A stretch of DNA of 17,152 bases from NCBI GenBank assembly GCA_003577005.1, contig QEUW01000170.1:1-17152 (forward strand), given 5' to 3'. Within the stretch, counting starts at the first letter, position 1, and each line of letters starts with the position of its first letter. Positions 1 to 7,313 of this stretch are shown here, piece by piece. The stretch comes from Chloroflexota bacterium. Its GTDB lineage: Bacteria; Chloroflexota; Anaerolineae; Caldilineales; Caldilineaceae. A program made the translations under genes and the position numbers. The notes beneath the pieces are model-generated. The model was given only the letters and a program-made list of their open reading frames with translations. It was not told the origin of the DNA and ran no database searches.

Positions 1-56
1 GTAGAGCGGAGCATCTGCTGTATATGAGCAATGGATTGAGCTTCTAGGTCAGACAC
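1..56 (-). CDS. Possible start of a partial small ORF
   Basis: After the TAA stop of the DUF433 gene, the minus strand stays open to the edge of the window in the same frame. A GTG at 56-54 could start a protein reading VSDLEAQSIAHIQQMLRS. DUF433 genes are often followed by a toxin-like partner such as a DUF5615 (PIN-like) protein, but these 18 residues do not resemble the usual start of that family. There is no convincing ribosome binding site. It may be a real downstream gene, or only open sequence. The call rests on reading frame and position alone. Confidence 0.22.
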   Translation of the reverse strand, partial: MSDLEAQSIAHIQQMLRS

Positions 57-59
57 AGC

Positions 60-389
60 TTACGCCATTTCATTTTCGAGAATCTGTTGATCAATTTCTG
101 CAACATGGGCACGGTAATAGGCCCAGGCATTGGTCAGGTCTTCAGCTCGTAAGGTAGGATATGCTCGTAACAAATCTGCCTCGCTGCTTCCCAGCTTGCG
201 GGCTTGAACCAAAACCCAAACCGGAATGCGCGTGCGGACAATACAGGGTTCGCCCCCTGCCACGCCGGGCGTACTTTCGATTCCTGGAAACGCGCCGCCG
301 ATGTCACGGGCAAGCCACTGTAACGCCTGGGCTTTCTCGGCAGGCGTCAGTTCGGGTAACAATTCGCGCACCTTTTCCAAGACAGTCAT
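60..389 (-). CDS. DUF433 family protein (antitoxin-like)
   Basis: This small acidic protein of about 109 residues carries the DUF433 pattern. The stretch GVAGGEPCIVRTRIPVWVLV gives the typical G-x-P-x-I-x-x-T-R-I-x-V core, and it is followed by the winged-helix-like LGSSEADLLRAYPTLRAEDL. DUF433 proteins are usually regarded as VapB-like antitoxins paired with PIN-like toxins; the function of this copy is not shown. The N-terminus (VRELLPELTPAEKAQALQWL) is a helical segment common in Chloroflexi and cyanobacterial members. I prefer the ATG at 389 because GGAG lies about 9 nt upstream. A GTG at 404 would add five residues. No complete toxin partner is visible inside the window; it could lie beyond the left edge. 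Confidence 0.8.
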   Translation of the reverse strand: MTVLEKVRELLPELTPAEKAQALQWLARDIGGAFPGIESTPGVAGGEPCIVRTRIPVWVLVQARKLGSSEADLLRAYPTLRAEDLTNAWAYYRAHVAEIDQQILENEMA

Positions 390-567
390 TGAGGTATACT
401 CCACATCATACCTTATTCCGTTGAGTTAGCATCCATTATGGGCGAGAATTCGATGTGCGTCGGTGATCAAACTAGCCTTAATGTCCCGGTGCAGGATTAA
501 CCAAGTTCCTTTGCAAACCTTCCTGGAAGCTCCGAGCTTCCAGGAAGGTGAAAGACAAACTACTCTC
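390..567. other. Intergenic stretch with a palindrome
   Basis: No gene is supported here. The only strong structure is the perfect palindrome at 517-549. On the minus strand a CATAAT at about 436-441 could be a -10 element for the DUF433 gene, but I see no matching -35 box at 16-18 bp. Confidence 0.5.
517..549. repeat. Perfect 33-bp palindromic hairpin
   Basis: The arms ACCTTCCTGGAAGCTC (517-532) and GAGCTTCCAGGAAGGT (534-549) are exact reverse complements around a single C at 533. As RNA this gives a stable stem with a short loop on either strand. There is no long U-tract after it on either side (minus strand continues TTTGC), so it is a weak intrinsic terminator at best. It lies 18 bp past the stop of the small ORF at 568-741. 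It could end the CHAT operon, or be one copy of a dispersed REP-like palindrome. A genome-wide search is needed to separate these. Confidence 0.75.
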
Positions 568-741
568 TTAAACATGCACTAGGTCATGGGGTTCAATAAA
601 TAACGCGTCTTCAAACGCCCGAGGAGCCCACACGAAAACCCAGATAATTGAGCCGATGGGCGCAACGGACGTTCCGAAGATAGTCGTTAAAGATGCCGCC
701 CGCACCACGCGACCTTCGCCCCCTTCCAGGAGATTATTCAT
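568..741 (-). CDS. Possible 57-aa membrane peptide after the CHAT gene
   Basis: A minus-strand ORF begins with ATG at 741 and ends with TAA at 568. It encodes [14 protein letters not shown], then a hydrophobic run ([20 protein letters not shown]) of about 20 residues, then an acidic tail ending EPHDLVHV. It starts 35 bp after the CHAT stop on the same strand, and a hairpin follows its stop, so position supports co-transcription. A single membrane-spanning helix is plausible. There is no clear Shine-Dalgarno sequence and I recognise no family. It could instead be a remnant of a longer membrane protein, or chance. If real, it is a candidate partner or substrate of the protease. Confidence 0.35.
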   Translation of the reverse strand: MNNLLEGGEGRVVRAASLTTIFGTSVAPIGSIIWVFVWAPRAFEDALFIEPHDLVHV

Positions 742-776
742 CTTGCTGGTGTAGACTTATGCAACCAATACTCACG

Positions 777-2513
777 TTACACTTTCTTCAACTTCGCAAG
801 TGAAGCTAACAACTTTTTGATTCCTACCCCTGGAAAAGCAATTATCACCTCTTCATCGTCTTGTGTCGGGACACTTTCTATGACCATACCAATACCGGAC
901 TTGGAATGTTGTACAGAATCGCGTCGTTGGAACTGCGGTAAACGCACGGCAAGTGGTGCAGTGGGCTCTGGGTCTATCTCAGTATGATGAGGGAAAGGCC
1001 GAGTCTGAATAGCACGCAATAACATCACTCCGTTTGGATTAGTTTGTGGAACCCAGCCCTCTATAGAAGGTTGTCCAGGCTGCTGATAGCTCACATTCCA
1101 CCAGAAGATGCCATCTACACTTTGCGACTCATTATTCAAAATGACAAGTCTTGCAGCAGTTGGGATTTCCTGCAAAATGTCGCCGGCAGCTTGTTTGTTA
1201 AGGTAGCCTGGTGTACGCCGCAGGTTGACTCTCGCGGCTGTTTCTATCTCTCTTCCCTGTTCCCAACTTTCTTTTTTTGCAATGATTCTCTGTTTAATTG
1301 CTTCATTATCTTTTTGCCATTCAGTACTCTCACCTTCTGGTGCTTCTACACTGTGGTCTTGCTCTTGACTAGACTTCAATACGAATAACATCCCATCCGC
1401 CGCACGCAGATAGAGCACAGGCGTGCCCCATTCAAGCGAATACTCGTCCTGCAAGTTGATAGCATTGCGCGCCTCGACCACGGCGGTGTCTACGGGCAGG
1501 TTGTCGGCTAGGGCGGTGTAGAAGGTGCGGGCAAACTCCAACGCGGCGGCGTCGGTGATAGCATATTGCATGGCCAGCACGGCGGGCAGACCACTCAGCA
1601 CCAGCGTGGCGGCGCTGCTGGAGAGTACGTCAAACGGGCCGCCGCGCGCCCCCTCGCAGGCGTTGAGCAGCGCCAGCCGTAGCGACGCCCGCTGGCCGGC
1701 TAACAAACCCCCCAACAGCCTGGCTGAGAGCGGGCGGGCGCGACCCTGGTCGTCGGCCAGCACAATGCGCCCCTCATCGCGCTCGGCATCAAACTGGCCG
1801 TGGCCGACAAAGTGAAAGATGTGCCACGGGCCATAGCCGGGGCGCATAAACTGTTGCAGGTCGCGCCCGGTTTGGCCCGGCAGCCAGGTCAGTTCGACCA
1901 GGCTGCGGCGTAGCAGCGTCTGGAGCGCCTCCTCCACGCGGTGCTTTTCTTCGTCCACATCGAGTTGGGTCAAATCCGTGGGGTTGGCGACCATGCCCAG
2001 GATGCGCAGCGGCGGCGTGGGGTTGGCGACCATGCCCAGGATGCGCAGCGGCGGAGCTACAGCCAATGGCGTCGTGCTCTGCGCCAGTTCGGGGTAGCGT
2101 ACCAGTGGCGTGTGCGGGTCGAGACAAATGTAATCGCGCTTGCGCGGGTCATAGAGAAATTCCCAAGGCAGGGCGGCCAGCTGCGGCGACTGGACGTGGA
2201 GCTTGATGCGCAACCCTTTGCCCTGGCTGGCCGCCTCCTGCTGGCATTCATAGTAGAGCGAGCGCGCCTCGCCAACCAGCAGACCAAAGCTCTGCACGGT
2301 CGTCTCGCGAGGGCTCAACTTGGTGCGCCGATGCCCCGTCGTTCGCAGGATGGCGTTCTCTAGCCGCAGCAGTTGCGCTTCTAATTCAGCGTCGGTAAAG
2401 GGAAAGCTCGACAATTCACGCGCAATGCGGGTGCGCGAACGCACCGTTATCAGATAATCGGCGCTATCGCTGAGGCCAATCTCCAGTTCAAAGTCGAGAT
2501 AGTCGAGGGGCAT
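777..2513 (-). CDS. CHAT-domain protease with SH3b and Tudor-like C-terminus
   Basis: This 578-residue cytosolic protein is a caspase-like CHAT peptidase. The N-terminal part (about 1-150) is the pre-CHAT region usual in stand-alone Chloroflexi members, including PWEFLYDP near 116. The CHAT domain spans about 154-372, with the catalytic dyad visible as His238 in HFVGHG and Cys286 in LNACEGA. A charged linker (385-420) leads to a bacterial SH3 domain (about 424-500, [14 protein letters not shown] to GWVPQ). The last 50 residues (about 528-578) have the pattern D-x-V-x-H-x-x-x-G-x-G, an acidic loop, then [17 protein letters not shown]. This closely resembles the C-terminal Tudor-like domain of PcrA/UvrD helicases. 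Residues 154-166 are repeated exactly at 167-179. The gene follows the DUF2283 gene by 22 bp; AGG about 10 nt upstream is a possible ribosome binding site. The target is unknown. Confidence 0.9.
   Translation of the reverse strand: MPLDYLDFELEIGLSDSADYLITVRSRTRIARELSSFPFTDAELEAQLLRLENAILRTTGHRRTKLSPRETTVQSFGLLVGEARSLYYECQQEAASQGKGLRIKLHVQSPQLAALPWEFLYDPRKRDYICLDPHTPLVRYPELAQSTTPLAVAPPLRILGMVANPTPPLRILGMVANPTDLTQLDVDEEKHRVEEALQTLLRRSLVELTWLPGQTGRDLQQFMRPGYGPWHIFHFVGHGQFDAERDEGRIVLADDQGRARPLSARLLGGLLAGQRASLRLALLNACEGARGGPFDVLSSSAATLVLSGLPAVLAMQYAITDAAALEFARTFYTALADNLPVDTAVVEARNAINLQDEYSLEWGTPVLYLRAADGMLFVLKSSQEQDHSVEAPEGESTEWQKDNEAIKQRIIAKKESWEQGREIETAARVNLRRTPGYLNKQAAGDILQEIPTAARLVILNNESQSVDGIFWWNVSYQQPGQPSIEGWVPQTNPNGVMLLRAIQTRPFPHHTEIDPEPTAPLAVRLPQFQRRDSVQHSKSGIGMVIESVPTQDDEEVIIAFPGVGIKKLLASLAKLKKV
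1977..2054. repeat. 39-bp perfect tandem duplication inside the CHAT gene
   Basis: Two identical 39-bp units lie head to tail at 1977-2015 and 2016-2054. Each encodes [13 protein letters not shown], so the reading frame is kept and the protein gains 13 residues at the first strand of the CHAT domain. CHAT relatives normally have this segment once. Perfect identity suggests a recent duplication or a slippage-prone site. An assembly artefact is possible but the copies are short enough to be read through. Confidence 0.9.
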
Positions 2514-2535
2514 CTCCGATCAACCTGCCATTCAA

Positions 2536-2742
2536 TCATGCTGCCACTGGCGATACCTGATATTCGATGCGGCTGGGTAAGGTCACGCGCTGTGAAGCAT
2601 CTAGTATTTCCAGCGACACCAGATTTCCGGCGTCATCATAGTCAAGAATTACACCTGGCTTATCCTCATCACTCTCAGCGACGAGCGCGTCACTGAAAAT
2701 GATCGTTAACGTGTCGGTTTCCCGGTCATAAATGACTTTCAT
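2536..2742 (-). CDS. DUF2283 family protein (putative antitoxin)
   Basis: This 68-residue protein begins [18 protein letters not shown] and continues with GVILDYDDAGNLVSLEILDAS, the standard DUF2283 signature. Members are small beta-rich proteins that usually sit directly after a DUF4258 gene and are thought to be the antitoxin of that pair; direct biochemical proof is scarce. Its ATG overlaps the stop of the DUF4258 gene (ATGA at 2739-2742), which implies translational coupling. The CHAT gene begins 22 bp downstream on the same strand. Confidence 0.85.
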   Translation of the reverse strand: MKVIYDRETDTLTIIFSDALVAESDEDKPGVILDYDDAGNLVSLEILDASQRVTLPSRIEYQVSPVAA

Positions 2743-3020
2743 GGCGCAACCTTCCAGTATTTGGCGATCTTGCTTGTACGGTACACGGTCACTACGGCAG
2801 GCGGGTCGCGGTCGATGTCGATGAAGACGCGTAGCAAACAGGTTTTTCGTGGTTCCCCACTCACAAATCGCGATTGATAGACGACACGCCCGACGCGCAC
2901 AGTCTCAATTTGCTCAGGTGTATGCAACACCTCGACAACCTGGGCTTCGGTTATCTGGCGTCGAGCCATTTCACTGTACGCATGATCGGTAACTTGATAA
3001 TCTGTAATGGACATTTTCAC
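2739..3020 (-). CDS. DUF4258 family protein (putative toxin)
   Basis: This protein of about 93 residues has the DUF4258 layout: [22 protein letters not shown] near the start, a central beta region, and [14 protein letters not shown] at the end. The family is RelE-like in general shape and pairs with DUF2283, so a toxin role is inferred rather than shown. Two starts are possible: GTG at 3020, which overlaps the stop of the FAD oxidase as GTGA, or ATG at 3014. Either way translation is probably coupled to the oxidase gene. No separate promoter is evident, which is unusual for a toxin-antitoxin pair. Confidence 0.8.
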   Translation of the reverse strand: MKMSITDYQVTDHAYSEMARRQITEAQVVEVLHTPEQIETVRVGRVVYQSRFVSGEPRKTCLLRVFIDIDRDPPAVVTVYRTSKIAKYWKVAP

Positions 3021-4462
3021 TCGCGTGAAATCACCCCCGCCTTTTCCAACGGGTGCGGGCCGTGCAGGTGGAGCGCGGGTGCTTCGCCGCTGGGGAGCTT
3101 CTTGCCCCGGTTCGCCAGTTCGTGGGGGTCAATGGCGCGGCGAATTTCGTTCATTACATCCAGATCGGTCTCGCTGAACATCACCGGCATGTACTCCCGC
3201 TTTTCCATGCCCACGCCGTGCTCGCCGGTGATCGAGCCGCCCATCTCCACACACATGCGCAGGATGTCGCCGGCCAGCGCCTCGGCCCGTTCCAGCGCAC
3301 CGGCCTCGCGACCGTTGTAGAGGATCAGCGGGTGCAGGTTGCCGTCGCCGGCGTGAAAGACGTTGGCCACGCGGATGCCATACTGTTGGCTCAGCCGGTC
3401 GATGGTGGCCAGCGCCTGGCCCAGTTTGCCGCGCGGCACCACGCCGTCCTGCACAATATAATCGGGGCTGAGGCGCCCTACTGCTGAAAAGGCGCTCTTG
3501 CGACCCTTCCAGATGCGCTGGCGGTCGGCCTCGTCCTGGGCAATGCGCACCTCGTCGGCGCCCGATGCTTCGATCACCTGGAGCAGGTGGGCAAATTCTG
3601 CCTCGACCTGCACCGGCTCGCCTTCGAGTTCGACGATGAGCAGCGCCGGTTTGTCGGGGTAGCCGGCGTGGACCGCGGCCTCGGCAGCCTGGATGGCGAG
3701 GTTGTCCATGATCTCCATCGCCCCCGGTAGCAGACCCGACGCGACCACCTGCGCCACGGCGTCGCCTGCGGCCTCCAGGCTGCTGTAGGAGGCCAGCACG
3801 GTGCGATAGAGCGCCGGTTTGGGCATGAGCCGCAGCGTGATCTCCAGCGCGATCCCAAAAAGCCCCTCGGAGCCGACAAAGAAACTGGCCAGGTCCGGCC
3901 CGACCTGCTCCAGACTCTCGCCGCCGAGATATTCCACCTGGCCGTCGGGCAAAACCACTTTCAGGCCGAGGACGTGGTTGGCCGTCATGCCGTATTTGAG
4001 ACAATGGGCGCCACCCGAATTGAACGCTACATTACCACCGATGGTGCAGATGAGCTGGCTTGACGGGTCGGGCGCATAGTAGAGATCGTACGGCGCGGCG
4101 GCTTTGGAGACATCGAGGTTGACCACGCCCGGCTCGACCACGGCGATGCGCTGTTGCGGGTCGAGCCGGAGGATGCGGTTGAGCCGGTTGAGCGCGATGA
4201 CAATCCCTTCCTCAAGCGGCAACGAGCCACCGGAGAGGCTGGTCCCGCTGCCGCGAGCGACAAAAGGTACGCCAAACTGGTGGCAGAGCCGCACAGTCTC
4301 GATGACTTCCTCTTGCGTCTCCGCCAATACCACGGCCTGTGGGCGGGCGCGGAAGGCCGTCAGCGCATCGGATTCGTAGGGTGCAAGTTGCGCCGGTTGC
4401 AGCAGCAGCCGGTTGGATGGCAGCCGTTGGGTTAATGCTGGGATCAGATTGTCGGCAGGCAT
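3017..4462 (-). CDS. glcD: FAD-linked oxidase, GlcD/D-2-hydroxyacid dehydrogenase type
   Basis: The 481-residue protein oxidises a 2-hydroxyacid such as glycolate or D-lactate using FAD. The FAD-binding PCMH region is at about 40-215, with [14 protein letters not shown] (66-79) and [11 protein letters not shown] (141-151) as the flavin-binding loops. The C-terminal FAD-oxidase domain carries HAGDGNLHP (370-378) and [13 protein letters not shown] (413-425), both diagnostic. Length matches the family. Start ATG at 4462 gives the usual N-terminus, while upstream open frame to 4894 runs into the divergent gene and lacks homology-like features. No glcE or glcF follows, so it may act alone; the exact substrate cannot be told from sequence. 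A promoter lies at 4502-4531. The stop overlaps the DUF4258 start. Confidence 0.92.
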   Translation of the reverse strand: MPADNLIPALTQRLPSNRLLLQPAQLAPYESDALTAFRARPQAVVLAETQEEVIETVRLCHQFGVPFVARGSGTSLSGGSLPLEEGIVIALNRLNRILRLDPQQRIAVVEPGVVNLDVSKAAAPYDLYYAPDPSSQLICTIGGNVAFNSGGAHCLKYGMTANHVLGLKVVLPDGQVEYLGGESLEQVGPDLASFFVGSEGLFGIALEITLRLMPKPALYRTVLASYSSLEAAGDAVAQVVASGLLPGAMEIMDNLAIQAAEAAVHAGYPDKPALLIVELEGEPVQVEAEFAHLLQVIEASGADEVRIAQDEADRQRIWKGRKSAFSAVGRLSPDYIVQDGVVPRGKLGQALATIDRLSQQYGIRVANVFHAGDGNLHPLILYNGREAGALERAEALAGDILRMCVEMGGSITGEHGVGMEKREYMPVMFSETDLDVMNEIRRAIDPHELANRGKKLPSGEAPALHLHGPHPLEKAGVISRE

Positions 4463-4501
4463 GGTATAAAGGACTCGTCTATTGATTGACCACTTCAATC
4501 G

Positions 4502-4531
4502 ATTGTAGCCCATAGCAACCAAAGGCGTCAA
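4502..4531 (-). promoter_or_regulatory. Sigma-70-type promoter for the FAD oxidase
   Basis: On the minus strand, TTGACG (4531-4526) and TACAAT (4507-4502) are separated by 18 bp. Both boxes match consensus at 5 of 6 positions. Transcription would start near 4495, giving a leader of about 33 nt before the ATG at 4462. The element sits in the short divergent gap shared with the metalloprotease gene. Confidence 0.65.
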
Positions 4532-4540
4532 CCCAAGCCA

Positions 4541-5971
4541 ATGACCAATCGTCAGCGCATCTTTTCCTTGCTCCCGCTGCTTGTTCTTCTGCAGCTTCTC
4601 CTGTTGACCGCGATCTGGATCCCTACCCGCGCCGACCGCGCTGTCGCTCCCCTGGCTACTGCGAACGCTACTGCTGTACGCCGGCTCGCCACGCTGGCCC
4701 ATTATGCAGATCTGGTCGTGCGCGGCCAGGTCGCCTCGACCGCCAGCGCCTGGCGGGCTGACCGGCGCGCCATTGAAACGGAGGTCACGCTTGGTGTTCA
4801 CTACATGGTAGCCGGTGCCGGACCAAGTGTGCTTACACTCCATACCGAAGGTGGCTATCTGCCGGAGGAAGGTCTGGGCATGGTCGCCTCTCACGCAGCC
4901 ACTTTCCGCACGGGCGAGGAAGTGCTGCTTTTTTTGCGCCGGGCGGGAGAGCGCCTGGTGCTAGTCGACGAAGAGGTGGGCAAATTTAGTGTCCGCCAGG
5001 GCGTAGCCGCCAACGGTGCGCTCCGTGTGCAGATGGGGCTTGAAGAACTCTACGGTTTGCTGGGGGAGGGACTGCTTGCCCAGGGGCGCCAGACATCGAC
5101 TCCCTCGAACTGGGCTGCGCTGGAAGCCGGGGAGGCAGACGTTCGTCCTGCTTCCCCAGGGGACTTTGTATTTGAGGAGTTGCGCTGGCCGGGCGCCGAC
5201 CCGGAGATCCATTTTCGCGCCAATCCCTCTGTACCGGAGGCCGGCGGACCTGATGGCAGCACAGAAGATTTTCTAGCGGCGTTGACGAACGCGGCGGTTA
5301 CCTGGAGCATTGTGCCGGGTGCCGCCTTCACCTTGATCTATGATGGGTCCATTTCGGCGACCGATGTGGAGTATAACGGGGTGAACGAAGTGATCTTTTT
5401 CCCGGGTGGTCAAGGGAGTGTCGCCGGTCGTAGCCGTGTCTGGTTCAATTCGGAACGGACGATCCTCGAAGCTGATTTCTGGCTCAATTCTGATCTGGAT
5501 TGGGATGCTACGGGCAACCCAGGCCCGCCTGAACTCGATGTCGAGAGCGCTGCGCTCCACGAATTCGGCCACTGGCTGGGCCTTGGTCACGACAGCGACT
5601 CGGCTGCCGTGATGTACTTTTCGCTGACGACTGGCTCGTTGCGCCGTGCGCTTCATCCCAGCGACGCTGCCGGAATCAGTTATATTTATCCGTGCCCGGC
5701 GTTGCCATGCATCCCCGAGATCTATGCTGACCCAACCGAGACTGCGCTATCCACAGAACTCCCCACCGTTACGCCCACCACGACGCCCACCGTTACTGCC
5801 ACTCAATTGCCTACAGCTACCGAAACGCCTTCGCCTGTGCAGAGCGAAACCCCTGGCCCCTCGGCGCCGGTGGGCCCGACGCTGCCGGTCAGGCCCACCG
5901 CTACGATTGCACCAACCACCATTTCCCAGCTTGGCGATCTACACACCTATCTGCCGCTGGTGCAACGATGA
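4541..5971 (+). CDS. Secreted matrixin-like zinc metalloprotease
   Basis: The 476-residue protein starts with a signal peptide (hydrophobic 8-27, cleavage likely after TRA near 31). An N-terminal domain at about 45-150 (ADLVVRGQV to [12 protein letters not shown]) resembles one seen in other bacterial secreted matrixins. The catalytic domain at about 205-385 holds the zinc motif [11 protein letters not shown] (340-350) and a likely Met-turn at Met358 (AAVMYF), so it is a metzincin of the M10 type. A Pro/Thr-rich linker (about 398-460) follows, and the protein ends in HTYLPLVQR. It probably cleaves extracellular proteins or peptides; the substrate is unknown. It is divergent from the oxidase. 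The ribosome binding site is weak. Confidence 0.88.
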   Translation: MTNRQRIFSLLPLLVLLQLLLLTAIWIPTRADRAVAPLATANATAVRRLATLAHYADLVVRGQVASTASAWRADRRAIETEVTLGVHYMVAGAGPSVLTLHTEGGYLPEEGLGMVASHAATFRTGEEVLLFLRRAGERLVLVDEEVGKFSVRQGVAANGALRVQMGLEELYGLLGEGLLAQGRQTSTPSNWAALEAGEADVRPASPGDFVFEELRWPGADPEIHFRANPSVPEAGGPDGSTEDFLAALTNAAVTWSIVPGAAFTLIYDGSISATDVEYNGVNEVIFFPGGQGSVAGRSRVWFNSERTILEADFWLNSDLDWDATGNPGPPELDVESAALHEFGHWLGLGHDSDSAAVMYFSLTTGSLRRALHPSDAAGISYIYPCPALPCIPEIYADPTETALSTELPTVTPTTTPTVTATQLPTATETPSPVQSETPGPSAPVGPTLPVRPTATIAPTTISQLGDLHTYLPLVQR

Positions 5972-5984
5972 TAGAGGGGATGGG

Positions 5985-6019
5985 ACCGGTAGAGCCATTC
6001 GCAAATGGTCCCTACCGGT
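5985..6019. terminator. Hairpin between convergent genes
   Basis: ACCGGTAG (5985-5992) pairs exactly with CTACCGGT (6012-6019), and CCATT (5995-5999) with AATGG (6004-6008), with a small internal mismatch and a CGCA loop. It sits between the convergent ends of the metalloprotease and the solute-binding protein, so it may end transcription from both sides. There is no U-tract on either strand, so intrinsic termination is uncertain. Confidence 0.5.
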
Positions 6020-7308
6020 TACGGGGCCAGTGCCCGATTTCCCACGCCATCGGCCTCGGCAAGGATATCCGCCACCGAGCGGACGCCGAGAAAGGCCTGT
6101 TGCAGGCCAGTGTTCACTGTATTGAATAGGGGTGTAAAGCGTGGGCCAAAGCGCCATGGCTGCGCATAGACCAGACCGTTGAGAAACGGTCGCTGTTCAG
6201 GGTGGAGCTGAAGCCAACCTACTTGTAAACTCAGGCGAACAGGCATGGCGTGGCCCTCTTCCGTTAGCGAGGAAGAGGCAGCCGGGCTCACGAGAAATTC
6301 GACCAGGCGTTGCGCTGCTGCTGAGTTGGGCGCAGTGGCGGGGACCGCATAACAAGTCGTAAAGGCCAGCGTTGCCCGGCCCCGCGGCCCGCGGGGCAGT
6401 TCAGCGAAGCCAATGTTCAGTTCGGGATAGTTGCGCTTGAGAAAGGGCGCTACCCAGTTTCCCTCGATTGCCATCGCTGCTCGGCCCTGCGCCAGCGCCT
6501 CTCCTCCCCAGACGCTCTCCAGGTCAGCCGGGGCGGCGGCAAAGCCATCGACGACCAACATTACATAAAAGGTCATGGCGGTGTGCGCCTCGTTACTGTT
6601 GATCGTCATGACCGTCATAGCGTCATCGGTGACGCTGCCGCCGGCCTGGTAGAGAAAGGGCAGCCAGCGGCTAAAGTCGGGCGGCAGGGCCATCCCTACG
6701 GTACCCGTCTCCGAATTGGTCAGCGCCTCGGCCGCAAAGCGCAACTCATCCCACGTCCAATCGCCGGTTGGATAAGCGATACCGGCGCTGTCAAAGAGGC
6801 TGCGGTTGTAGACGAGCGCCAATGTCCGCACCTCGCGCGGGGCGCAATAGAGAACGTCATCAAGCAAGAATAGAGGGCGGAGGGTCGGGTCAATGTCCGC
6901 CACGCTGGCGCCGGCTGGCGCCAGTGGCTTGAGAGCGCCCGCTTGCGCCAGTTCATGGACGCGCGGGCCGTCGAGGACGATGAGATCGGGCGGCGAACTG
7001 GCGGCCAGGGCGCCGGTCAGCGCAGTGTCGTAATCGGGCGCCAGTGTGCTGACGATCCTCACGTCGGGATTGGCCTGCTGGAATTGGTCGATCAGCGTCT
7101 GGAATCGGTTGGTCTCTTCATCATCGCCCGCTGGGGCCAGAACGCTCATAATGGGGCGAGTGTCCTCGGCGCTATCGGTGGCGCGCGCCGGTTCGCCTGT
7201 AGGCGCGGCCTGCCAGGGGAGGGGCCAGGCGGGAAGCCCGAAGGTGCAGCTAGTGAGAAACCACGTCATCCCTAAGAATAGGAGGGCTTTGGCAGAGCCT
7301 GTACGCAT
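6019..7308 (-). CDS. Extracellular solute-binding lipoprotein (family 1)
   Basis: The 429-residue protein resembles ABC-importer binding proteins for sugars or oligosaccharides. It starts with a lipoprotein signal: hydrophobic KALLFLGMTWFLTSC with Cys21 as the lipidation site. The mature part has the family pattern, including NPDVRIVSTL, PPDLIVLDG, LALVYNRSLFDSAGI, WTWDELRFAAEAL, GRAAMAIEGNW and the hinge-side AAQRLVEFL. I chose the ATG at 7308 because GGGAGG lies 9 nt upstream; an ATG at 7317 overlaps the stop of the hydrolase gene (ATGA) and would add three residues. No permease or ATPase gene lies nearby, so it is an orphan that would need partners elsewhere. The ligand cannot be read from the sequence. 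Confidence 0.87.
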   Translation of the reverse strand: MRTGSAKALLFLGMTWFLTSCTFGLPAWPLPWQAAPTGEPARATDSAEDTRPIMSVLAPAGDDEETNRFQTLIDQFQQANPDVRIVSTLAPDYDTALTGALAASSPPDLIVLDGPRVHELAQAGALKPLAPAGASVADIDPTLRPLFLLDDVLYCAPREVRTLALVYNRSLFDSAGIAYPTGDWTWDELRFAAEALTNSETGTVGMALPPDFSRWLPFLYQAGGSVTDDAMTVMTINSNEAHTAMTFYVMLVVDGFAAAPADLESVWGGEALAQGRAAMAIEGNWVAPFLKRNYPELNIGFAELPRGPRGRATLAFTTCYAVPATAPNSAAAQRLVEFLVSPAASSSLTEEGHAMPVRLSLQVGWLQLHPEQRPFLNGLVYAQPWRFGPRFTPLFNTVNTGLQQAFLGVRSVADILAEADGVGNRALAP

Positions 7309-7313
7309 GTTGG

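Noticed and set aside
1044..1388. 114-residue plus-strand ORF inside the CHAT gene
   Set aside because: It is antisense to the SH3b-coding part, and its Phe/Cys-rich translation comes from local AT-rich sequence.
1977..2054. CRISPR or minisatellite array
   Set aside because: There are only two adjacent copies with no spacer, inside a coding frame.
4463..4894. N-terminal extension of the FAD oxidase to 4894
   Set aside because: It runs through the promoter and the 5' end of the divergent metalloprotease gene, and adds residues that do not fit the family. The ATG at 4462 gives the normal length.
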